NCBI GenBank assembly: GCA_032622095.1
Contig: CP136068.1
Coordinates: forward strand, 10,273,729 to 10,337,728
From: Siphonodentalium dalli
Lineage: Eukaryota; Mollusca; Scaphopoda; Gadilida; Siphonodentaliidae
DNA length: 64,000 bases
Reading direction: 5' to 3'
This document shows positions 54,401-64,000 of this stretch, in pieces; position 1 is the stretch's first letter; every line of letters begins with the position of its first letter. The notes under the pieces are model-generated. The model did no database searches. It saw only the letters and a list, made by a program, of their open reading frames with translations, and was not told the origin of the DNA. The position numbers were made by a program, and so were the translations under genes.

Positions 54401-54943
54401 GCTACACCCGTTTCCGAGATCTCGTCTGCTCATGCGCGAAGCGGGCGCCGCACGGGCTCGCCAATACGACAACGACGACCGCCTGGTCAAACTACACACA
54501 CGTACCAAGTTTCGTCCCGATCGATCGAGAATCGTAGATTTGTATAACTGACATACATACAGACAGACATACAGACAGAGGTCTTCAAAATATATATGAG
54601 ACTAGCCGATGAGCCCGACAATGTCCGGGCTATTCAAAAAACAAATTTCAAGTCGATAGCTCCACCCGTTTCCGAGTTCCCGTATATCTCTCTGCAGATG
54701 CTAATGAATGGTAAAGAAACGCTCTTTATAGCGATGCGTCAAAAACAAACGCTCATTAAAGTATCACTTGATTAACCACAGCAGTGCCGTTTTTTGTGAC
54801 TGAGATTGGAGAACGGGTGATCTGAGCTACTCCAAAACGCGACGCCGATGGTGTCCGTGGGATTTTACCTTTGGATAGGAAGTTTGGTCTCGATCGGTCA
54901 ACACGTTATCGATTCTATAAAGGAAAGACAGACAGACATCATA
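51453..54943 (-). repeat. higher-order repeat, enlarged copy 5
   Basis: 3,491 bp, that is 2,449 plus about 1,042 bp. The extra length repeats the 'gaacgggtgctatgagcttctcc' to 'gaacgggtgct' section (51981 and 53023 are equivalent points), consistent with unequal exchange between misaligned units. Confidence 0.8.
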
Positions 54944-57900
54944 ATCATAATCGATTAATTGTCCAAAAATAATGCTAACCACTGTCAACTATAGTATAAA
55001 TTTGCTCGAAACGCAGCGAAACGTGTTATTTATCGACATGTTGTTCGACGAAATTCCGACATTGTATTAACAGAAAGCCTCTTCATTTTAGAGTTATCCA
55101 TCTTCATCGGTAATTTGGTCCGAGACCGTCGGCTCATCGTCTGTTTACTGGGCCACTAAAATTCTCGAGATCTGGTAACCAAATTTCAAGTCGATAGCTC
55201 CACCCGTTTCCGAGATCTGGTCTGTGCATGCGCGAAGCTTGGGTCGCACGGGCTCGACGACCCGATAAAATTCGTATCCGGGGCAAGATACATTCACATA
55301 GCAAATTTCAAGTCGATGGCTCCACCCGTTTCCGAGTTCCCGTATATCTCTCTGCAGATGCTAATAACGTTGAATGGTAAAGAAACGCTCTTTATAGCGA
55401 TGCGTAAAAAACAAACGCTCATTAAATTATCACTTGATTAACTACCTCAGTGACGTTTTTTTGTGACTGAGATTGGGGAACGGGTGCTATGAGCTTCTCC
55501 AAAATGCGACGCCGACGGTGTCCGTGGGATTTTACCTTTGGATAGGAAGTTTGGTCTCGATCGGTCAACCCGTTTTCGATTCTATAAAGGACAGACAGAC
55601 AGAGGTCTTCAAAATATATATGAGACTAGCCGATGAGCCCGACATTGTCCGGGCTATTCAAAAAACAAATTTCAAGTCGATAGCTCAACCCGTTTCCGAA
55701 ATCTGGTCTGCGCATGCGCGAAGCTGGCGTCGCACGGGCTCAGCGACCCGATAAAATTCGTATCCGGGGCAAGATACATTCACAAACCAAATTTCAAGTC
55801 GATAGCTCCACCCGTTTCCGAGATCTGGTCTTCGCATGCGCGAAGCTTGCGTCGCACGGGCTCGGCGACCAGATCAAATTCGTATCCGGGGCAAGATACA
55901 TTCACATAGCAAAGTTCAAGTCGATAGCTCCACCTGTTTCCGAGATCTCGTCTGCGCATGCGCGAAGCGGGCGTCGCACGGGCTCGCAAAGACGACAATG
56001 ACGACCGCCTGGTCAAACTATACACACACACAAAGTTTCGTCCCGAGCGGTCGAGAATCGTAGATTTGTATAAATGACATACATACAGACAGACAGACAG
56101 AGGTCTTCAAAATATATAGGAGACTAGCCGATGAGCCCGACGTTGTCCGGGCTATTCAAAAACCAATTTTCAAGTCGATAGCTCTACCCAGTCCGACGTT
56201 GTCCGGGCTATTCAAAAACCAAATTTCAAGTCGATAGCTCAACCCGTTTCCGAGATCTGGTCTGCGCTTGCGCGAACTTGGCGTCGCGCGGGCTCGGCGA
56301 CCCAATAAAATTCGTATCCGGGCAAGATACATTCACATACATTCACATAGCAAATTTCAAGTCGATAGCTCCACCCGTTTCCGAGTTCCCGTATATCTCT
56401 CTGCAGATGCTAATGAATGGTAAAGGAACGCTCTTTATAGCGATGCGTCAAAAACAAACGCTCATTAAAGTATCACTTGATTAACCACAGCAGTGCCGTT
56501 TTTTGTGACTGAGATTGGAGAACGGGTGCTCTGAGCTACTCCAAAACGCGACGCCGATGGTGTCCGTGGGATTTTACCTTTGGATAGGAAGTTTGGTCTC
56601 GATCGGTCAACACGTTTTCGATTATATAAAGGAAAGACATACAGACAGAGGTCTTCAAAATATATATGAGACTAGCCGATGAGCCCGACGTTGTCCGGGC
56701 TATTCACAAACCAAATTTCAAGTCGATAGCTCCACCCGTTTCCAAGATCTGGTCTGCGCATGCGCGAAGCTTCCGTCGAACGGGCTCGGCGACCCGATAA
56801 AATTCGTATTCGGGGCAAGATACATTCACATAGCAAATTTCAAGTCGATAGCTCCACCCGTTTCCGAGATCTCGTCTGCTCATGCGCGAAGCGGGCGCCG
56901 CACGGACTCGCCAATACGACAACGACGACCGCCTGGTCAAACTACACACACGTACCAAGTTTCGTCCCGATCGGTCGAGAATCGTAGATTTGTATAACTG
57001 ACATACAGACAGACAGACATACAGACAGAGGTCTTCAACATATATATGAGACTAGCCGATGAGCCCGACGTTGTGCGGGCTATTCAAAAACCAAATTTCA
57101 AGTCGATAGCTCCACCCGTTTCCGAGATCTGGTAACCAAATTTCAAGTCGATAGCTCCACCCGTTTCCGAGATCTGGTCTGCGCATGCGCGAAGCTTGCG
57201 TCGCACGGGCTCGACGACCCGATAAAATTCGTATCCGGGGCAAGATACATTCACATAGCAAATTTCAAGTCGATGGCTCCACCCGTTTCCGAGTTCCCGT
57301 ATATCTCTCTGCAGATGCTAATAACGTTGAATGGCAAAGAAACGCTCTTTATAGCGATGCGTAAAAAACAAACGCTCATTAAATTATCACTTTATTAACT
57401 ACCTCAGTGCCGTTTTTTGTGACTGAGATTGGGGAACGGGTGCTATGAGCTTCTCCAAAGGGCGACGCCGACGGTGTCCGTGGGATTTTACCTTTGGATA
57501 GGAAGTTTGGTCTCGATCGGTCAACCCGTTTTCGATTCTATAAAGGACAGACAGACAGAGCTCTTCAAAATATATATGAGACTAGCCGATGAGCCCGACA
57601 TTGTCCGGGCTATTCAAAAAACAAATTTCAAGTCGATAGCTCCACCCGTTTCCGAGATATGGTCTGCGCATGCGCGAAGCTGGCGTCGCATGGGCTCAGC
57701 GACCCGATAAAATTCATATCCGGGGCAAGATACATTCACAAACAAAATTTCAAGTCGATAGCTCAACCCGTTTCCGAGATCTGGTCTTCGCATGCGCGAA
57801 GCTTGCGTCGCACGGGCTCGGCGACCCGATAAAATTCGTATCCGGGCAAGATACATGCACATACATTCACATAGCAAATTTCAAGTCGATAGCTCCACCC

Positions 57901-59139
57901 GTTTCCGAGTTCCCGTATATCTCTCTGCAGATGCTAATGAATGGTAAAGAAACGCTCTTTATAGCGATGCGTCAAAAACAAACGCTCATTAAAGTATCAC
58001 TTGATTAACCACAGCAGTGCCGTTTTTTTGTGACTGAGATTGGAGAACGGGTGATCTGAGCTACTCCAAAACGCGACGCCGATGGTGTCCGTGGGATTTT
58101 ACCTTTGGATAGGAAGTTTGGTCTCGATCGGTCAACACGTTTTCGATTCTATAAAGGAAAGACAGACAGACAGAGTTCTTCAACATATATATGAGACTAG
58201 CCGATGAGCCCGACATTGTCCGGGCTATTCAAAAACCAAATTTCAAGTCGATAGCTCTACCCAGCCCGACGTTGTCCGGGCTATTCAATAACCAAATTTC
58301 AAGTCGATAGCTTAACCCGTTTCCGAGATCTGGTCTGCGCATGCGCGAAGCTGGCGTCGCACGGGCTCGGCGACCCAATACAATTCGTATCCGGGGCAAG
58401 ATACATTCACATAACACATTTCAAGTCGATAGCTCCACCCGTTTCCGAGATGTCGTCTGCGCATGCGCGAAGCTGGCGTCGCACGGGCTCGGCGACCCGA
58501 TAAAAATCGTATCCGGGGCAAGATACATTCACATAGCAAATTTCAAGCCGATAGCTCCAACCGTTTCAGAGATCTCGTCTGCGCATGCGCGAAGCGGGCA
58601 CCGCACGGGCTCACCAATACGACAACGACGCCCGCCTATCAAACTACACACACGTACCAAGTTTCGTCCCGATCGGTCGAGAATCGTAGATTTGTATAAA
58701 TGACATACATACAGACAGACAGACATACAGACAGAGGTCTTCAAAATATATAGGAGACCAGCCGATGAGCCCGACGTTGTCCGGGCTATTCAAAAACCAA
58801 ATTTCAAGTCGATAGCTCCACCCGTTTCCGAGATCTGGTCTGCGCATGCGCGAAGCTGGCGTCGCACGGGCTCGGCGACCCGATAAAATTCGTATCCGGG
58901 GCAAGATACATTCACTTAGCAAATTTCAAGTCGATAGCTCCACCCGTTTCCGATATCTCGTCTGCGCATGTGCTGCACGGGCGTCGCACGGACTCGCCAA
59001 TACGACAACGACGACCGCCTGGTCAAACTACACACACAAGTACCAAGTTTCGTCCCGATCGGTCGAGAATCGTAGATTTGTATAAATGACATACATACAG
59101 GCAGACAGACAAACAGAGGTCTTCAAAATATATATGAGA
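54944..59139 (-). repeat. array end, irregular higher-order repeat
   Basis: Starts as a 2,449-type copy. From about 56704 to 58160 it carries blocks otherwise seen only in the 3,236-bp type (57052 equals 22417, 57429 equals 22794). It then passes into diverged Helitron units (58190-59139) resembling the solitary element B at 4152-4780. Confidence 0.75.
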
Positions 59140-59520
59140 TTTAGGCCTTTGTTATCAAAGGTCGATGTCTAAACCATAGGCTATATGTATTGGCTTAATT
59201 ATCACTGTTTAATCGCATCCAAATAATCAGAATTATCAATCACTCGCATCGTTACCATTCATTAGGCCTATATACACTATGTAAATATATATTATAAATA
59301 ATAATAATTGTAATATGTATATGACGTATTAGCCCTTATTAACAAACTAATAACTATATTTATCACATAATTTGGCCATAAAAGCAGTTTCATAATTATC
59401 GGTAATAGACACGTTTAATATCAGAGCGTGCGATGACGTCACGGCGTTCTTCAAATAACTTGCGATCGCTGTAGTTTATGATTGTTGTTTTCGATGAATA
59501 TTTCGCGTTGCTTCGGGTTT
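59140..59520. other. intergenic, nothing recognised
   Basis: AT-rich sequence between the array end and the first large palindrome. No gene. Confidence 0.4.
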
Positions 59521-59521
59521 A

Positions 59522-59706
59522 TTTGATCATGTGATAAAAGGTATCTCACACTCGTCCTATTTTATACGTAATTTATCAACCTCGTCCTCTAAATTCTATT
59601 TGAGTCTCGGTAAACCTCGGCTCAAATCGAATTTAGTGAACTCGGTTGATCAATTCCGTATAAAATAGAAACTCATGTGAGATCCTCTATTTATCATATG
59701 ACTCAA
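59522..59706. repeat. imperfect palindrome P1
   Basis: Left arm about 59530-59612, right arm about 59621-59703, near-complementary throughout. The centre carries facing CTCGG motifs (GTCTCGGTAAACCTCGGCTC). The outer flank reads 'gatcctctatttatcat'. Confidence 0.78.
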
Positions 59707-60151
59707 TCATTTTGTACGTTGTTTACTATGTCATAAATCAATTTCATATCAATAACTAGTTCATATCATATTCCGATAATTTGATTGGTTTGTTGACAAA
59801 AAGTGTGTTCTGATTGGCTGAATGGCAGCCGGGGCCGAGACTAAATGCAGGTCAAATTCGTGCGCGTCAAATACACGAATCAACGCGATGCCGAAATTCT
59901 CGCAATTATAATCTTGAAATATATAGTTTTGGACATTGTTATACGATAAATAGAATATGTAATTCGTATTTATCTAATAAACATACGATATAATGTCACA
60001 AACTGAGAACAGAATAGCGCACTATATCTTCGCGTGTATATTATTTCTGCTAGTTCACCAGGTGTAATTGGGCTTCCGGTGCAATGAAGTGACGTCACAT
60101 TAACCTTTTGCTGCCGGTGTGCGTTTTGGACATCATAATCAATTTATAGGT

Positions 60152-60303
60152 GTCATATGATAAATAGAATATGTTATTCGTGTTTCTCTCATATGATATT
60201 TATGAAACTAGTCACGAGGCGGAGGCTCGAGAAAACTGAAAATTCTTAGACTCGTTTCATAAATATCATATGAGAGAAACACTCATTTCATATCCTCTAT
60301 TTA
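60152..60303. repeat. imperfect palindrome P2
   Basis: Arms with a perfect core (TTTCTCTCATATGATATTTATGAAAC and its complement) surround CGAGGCGGAGGCTCGAG. The outer flanks are 'gataaatag' and 'cctctattta'. Same plan as P1 and P3 but different arm sequence. Confidence 0.78.
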
Positions 60304-60599
60304 AACTGAGATATTAAACGTTCGTTTCATAACAGGAAATATTACCATGTAAACTTTGACTTCCGGTTTGTCGTCCATTTATATTCCGTACTCTATGTGT
60401 CAAAATACTATGGCTTCCATTATTTTTCCAACAAAACTCTAACGAGTGAAGCGTTTGAAAAGTTATTTCACTAAATAAACGCCATTAAATGGATGAGATT
60501 CTTTTATTTATCTGGGACTATTGCTTTTCGCGGGCAAACAATGCATTATAGATGCCGATCCCATTTATTGATTTAAGTATGTTTTATCGAGGTTTTGGT

Positions 60600-60785
60600 T
60601 CATGTAATAAATATGATCTACAACTCGTTCCCAATTTATAGCGGAATTTTAAAAATCTCGTCCAGTAAATTAGGTCTGGACCTCGGCAAAGGCTCGGTCC
60701 AGACCTAATTTATTGGACTAGTTTTAGAAATTCCGCTATAAACTGGGGACTCGTTTTAGATCCTCTATATATTATAATTTATGAT
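60600..60785. repeat. imperfect palindrome P3
   Basis: Arms about 60612-60688 and 60690-60772. The inner arm TAAATTAGGTCTGGACC pairs perfectly with GGTCCAGACCTAATTTA except one base. The centre is CTCGGCAAAGGCTCGG. The outer flank is 'agatcctctatatatta'. Confidence 0.8.
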
Positions 60786-61810
60786 GAGTCTTTATAATCA
60801 ATGGCCGATGTATAAACAACAGGTTATATTTATAAGCTGAATTGTCACTGTTTATTCGCATCCATAACTATCAACCATATTTATCAAGTATTCGCATCCT
60901 TACCATGCGTTAGTCATATATATACTAATATATATTATAATCTCACGTGACTTTCTCATATTCTTATTGGATGCAGACTGCTACGTTTAACATAGTACCC
61001 AAGCGCGATCCATGTTCGCCTGCTATTCGTTTTCTCTTTATAGTAACAATCGGAATCGGATTGCTGCTTGAAGTCACAGCCAATCTGAAACTCTATCTTG
61101 TACAATAATTGTTGCAATATCGGTATATCATTAGACTTATTGGTGATCTTACTAATGTCCGATCATAGTTATACAAAGTATTTAATAGTTTGTCCGTTTA
61201 GTTGGCAATCAGACACTCCTATTTTTGTATTGCCAGTAAATGTTATTTACAACTTCCGTTTCCAAATTTCATCGAAGATAAACAAGTTAACATCAGAAAG
61301 TTAAACGTAATTATATAAATAAATGGATCAATAAAGAAGCGATGCTGTTAGATGTAACTAATAGCATAGTTATGCTCTTCTGCCATCGTCAACAGATTGC
61401 TGTAAATTTGAAACGGATTTCCAAAATTCAGACACAGAAATTGTGTGAGAATTGACACCAATGTCCGATATAATATAATGAATAGTGCATGCCTTGCCGT
61501 TGACAATGTCAAAATAGTCGTCATCGATGAGGATTCTGTTATCACGAATATACCCTTATATAAACATGAACGAGTCAAAGTGACAATGATTGTACCATTT
61601 AGTTCGAAAATTCATAAGAAATAGAATGCATCATTTACATTGCACAGTTCTCCCCATGTCTTGTTGAAATATGACTAGAAACACAATGGTGATTTTTTTT
61701 TGTGAAATGTTATACGGCGTTTAGTAAAATGGAATTGTTTAGTGATCGGAATGGGTGGAGACCCCAATAATGACATATTTCATTGCTCCAATGGTTTGTT
61801 ACTGTAAATC
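60786..61810. other. intergenic, no gene recognised
   Basis: AT-rich. Open frames at 61098-61304 (plus) and 61348-61578 (minus) have no recognisable domain. 'ctgaattgtcactgttta.tcgcatcc' (about 60838) repeats a phrase at about 59193, a dispersed repeat fragment. Confidence 0.4.
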
Positions 61811-61814
61811 GTGT

Positions 61815-62345
61815 TCCGTGATTGGCTGCGGACACACGTATCACCCGTAGCGATGGCATAGTATGTGTGACAATTAATTATGGTGCAATTTTGGTGACAA
61901 TTGGTCGTCATATTCCTGTGCCATAGCGAGACATGTCGCCCGCCGCACATTCACACAATGAGTCTTGTCCAAGCTCTATCAGCGTCGAAATCGACATCTC
62001 AATGATTTATCAAACCGAATGTCTTGTCGCTGTTGATCGTTACTCAACACGCAATGTTATATTTTTAATGCTAACACACAAGACAATTCTGGACGATCGG
62101 TCGTGCAATTTTATGTATCGTAGAGAATAGAATGTGGCTAAACGTAATGAGTAGAGATCAACCTTTGTGAAACTCAATGGGTTAATTGGTCAGTCGACTC
62201 ACTGTGCGAAAATGCGGCGCGCGACACGACTCCCTATGGCATATAAATTATGTTGACCAATTGTCACCAAACTCTACCATAATTAATTGTCACACCTACT
62301 ATGCCATCGCTACTGTGGTACGTGTGTCCGCAGCCATTGGCCATC
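61815..62345. mobile_element. foldback/TIR element, arms about 140 bp
   Basis: Arms 61815-61955 and 62205-62345 are reverse complements with scattered differences and small indels. They share 'ggctgcggacacacgta', 'gtagcgatggcatagta', 'gtgacaattaattatgg' and 'gtgacaattggt'. About 250 bp of unrelated sequence lies between. No transposase and no clear target duplication. It abuts the second copy of the 5-kb repeat. Confidence 0.75.
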
Positions 62346-63830
62346 TACCAATTAATTATCACATCAATTATACGAACAAGACACACCAACCGTCACATCC
62401 ATTGACCAGAAATGTGTGGAATCACGAACGTTGTTGTTGATCGATGAACCATCACTTACGTCAGGCAGCAAAGTTACATTACGAAGTATAGCTGTTGATC
62501 CTTCGTCATGCAGGAAAATGTATTTTAAATCACAATTGTTAAAATTGTAGGAGATACTCGCACTGCCGAATTTGCAGTTCGTAAAATGTCAGTCAATGTT
62601 GACAATCCGATGACAATATAATTATCTCATAACTACTACATAATAACTGGAAGACCATTATGAACGTTCACACATTATATTCCACATGTGTGTTCACGTT
62701 CCAGTATGTGTGAATGATTAATGAATATTTGGGCTAACGCAAACTAGCATAGCTAGAGAAGTGAGCACATTCAAAACTTCTAAAACCAGAATTAATTTCA
62801 CAACAAACTACTATATTCTTTCAACCCAAATTAGAAATTAATTAAAACAACTTGCCTAAACTTAAGACTGTGATACGCTAGTCAAACTCTATATTCGCCT
62901 GTGTACTAACTCAACTCAATTCATTCATTATTTTAAAACAGCTCAACTCAATTCACTATTATAACTAGACTGTGAATATGTATATAATAATTACTGAAAC
63001 ACTGTGTCATACCTCATATTTTATATTATGTTATTTTATTATATTTTATTTCACTTCATACATACTTGTGCAATTAAATCGTTTTGTCCAATAAAGGATG
63101 TGCATTTGTATTTTGATATGAACACGTGGCCTTTGTTGGGAATGAAGGTAATCGTTGGGGTACATCTAATATGCTAGCAGACGACAACTGGAATTGTAAA
63201 TTTGCGAAAATGCTCAATTTAGTTGAGGTTTTCATGCAGTCCAATATATGCAAGCCCATACGAGGCTGTGAACGCTGAGCAGACGACTAAACACTTATCC
63301 AAATCGATCAAAATTATAGAAGAAACGAAATCATTCTATGGTTCTATGAAATGTTTTCACCCACAAACAATAATTCCACTTCGAGATTATTCTGACAATA
63401 GAGTTCCTTCCCGTACTCCAACCAATACCACTACATTGAAGGTGACATTACTTTATCCAAATTGGCTGAAGCATTGTGGCAAATAAAGAATGGAAAGTTA
63501 CATGGTCTTGAAGTGAACACAATTGAGATTGTTTTTCTGGAACAATCTAAGTATCTTCGTCACTGCATCCTGATTTCATCTTCATGGATATTCATTCAGG
63601 AGTGGCACAAGTGGAGGGGGATCTGTAATGGTAAGCACGGCAGCTATAACCTCTTGTCGGGGTATCGTAGCCCCTTCGTAAGGGGAAATCCTGGCACCAC
63701 ACATGTATTACTGGTTGATTTGAGAAGGTATTCAACAGTGTTTCATGGTCATTTATCGATAAATGCTTATTGAATATTAACTATTTAGTCATCGAGAGGT
63801 TGCAGACAAGTCGAGTCAGTATTTCCGTAC
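62345..63830 (+). repeat. dispersed repeat, copy 2 of a direct pair
   Basis: Colinear with 5050-6620. The coding-like block at 63250-63486 reads ASPYEAVNAEQTTKHLSKSIKIIEETKS... and stays open longer than in copy 1, through DNRVPSRTPTN...LLYPNWLKHCGK. It is followed by another open stretch to 63773 in a second frame. Likely relic of a mobile-element protein. Family not recognised. Confidence 0.68.
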
Positions 63831-64000
63831 ATTTTCTCCTCTGTTCAGAACTACTGGACATAATGACAGACTGTAGGTGAAAACAATGTCATATATACCC
63901 AATATGCTACTTTTCATATATTTTGCGAGCTCATTTTGCAGATATATCATGTTTATAGAAAACAATAGCGAACACGTCGACATTTACTTTAATTATAGTT

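Larger units (their letters stand above)
42945..59139 (-). repeat. Helitron-derived satellite array, right part
   Basis: Continuation of the array. It begins with the rest of the interrupted copy (to 44105), then regular 2,449-bp higher-order repeats, then a less regular end. It ends at 59139 with a clean Helitron 5' terminus on the minus strand (TCTCATATATATTTTG) preceded by A, as expected for a true insertion boundary (A|TC). Short open frames on both strands repeat with the period and are artefacts. Confidence 0.88.

Noticed and set aside
17600-59085. Dozens of open frames on both strands (for example MREAGVARAQRPDKIRIRGK..., MLCECILPRIRILSGRR..., MGNGCYELLQ...)
   Set aside because: They recur with the 122-bp monomer and the higher-order period in several frames at once. 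They are read-through of a repeat lacking stops, not genes.
17753-59139. CRISPR-like direct repeats
   Set aside because: Units are 122 bp and contiguous with no unique spacers, and no cas-like genes occur. The sequence is eukaryotic satellite DNA.
61933-62440. Short plus-strand frames
   Set aside because: They lie in the arms and loop of the foldback element and have no recognisable domain.

Overview
The window is repeat-rich eukaryotic nuclear DNA. I see no convincing host protein-coding gene and no rRNA, tRNA or CRISPR array. The dispersed repeats are Helitron-type elements with a core minisatellite plus a GACA-type microsatellite, an architecture described in bivalve and other molluscan genomes. 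Together with RT relics and an animal-type Polinton, they suggest a marine invertebrate, most likely a mollusc. The species is inference.

Layout. Positions 1-17070 are intergenic DNA with decayed mobile elements: two non-autonomous Helitrons joined head to tail (3536-4780), a duplicated dispersed repeat (about 5050-6620), an 11 x 40-bp minisatellite (6681-7120) abutting a dead LINE (7121-8255), a second dead LINE on the minus strand (about 9310-10200), a possible Harbinger fragment, a third Helitron end (12854) and several hairpins. Positions 17071-24836 and 42945-59139 are one roughly 24-kb satellite array. It is built from head-to-tail minus-strand Helitron units (122-bp core monomers) organised into 3,236-bp and 2,449-bp higher-order repeats.

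An 18,108-bp Polinton/Maverick (24837-42944) interrupts the array. It has AG...CT termini, long TIRs and a 6-bp target duplication (GATAGC). Its left part has three divergent gene pairs. The outer two pairs carry unknown or OTU-like small genes, share a duplicated promoter cassette, and end in canonical histone-mRNA-type 3' stem-loops. The third pair (CCHC protein / DNA polymerase B) fires from a near-perfect palindromic promoter and shares the same N-terminal 32 residues. The right part is a co-oriented block: unknown protein, packaging ATPase, small basic/hydrophobic virion-like proteins, chromodomain integrase, membrane protein, minor capsid, major capsid, Cys-cluster protein and adenovirus-type protease.

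The polymerase, integrase, minor capsid and protease frames are open. The ATPase has one in-frame stop. The major capsid gene has one stop plus a 690-bp hAT-type MITE. A small gene at 35028-35616 is probably frameshifted. This copy therefore cannot make its own particles, although its DNA-synthesis and integration genes look intact.

Positions 59140-64000 are intergenic DNA with three large imperfect palindromes built on one plan, a foldback element with arms of about 140 bp, and a second copy of the 5-6.6 kb repeat. The strongest candidate for something undescribed is the histone-type 3'-end processing signal on the left-arm Polinton genes, coupled to duplicated bidirectional promoters.
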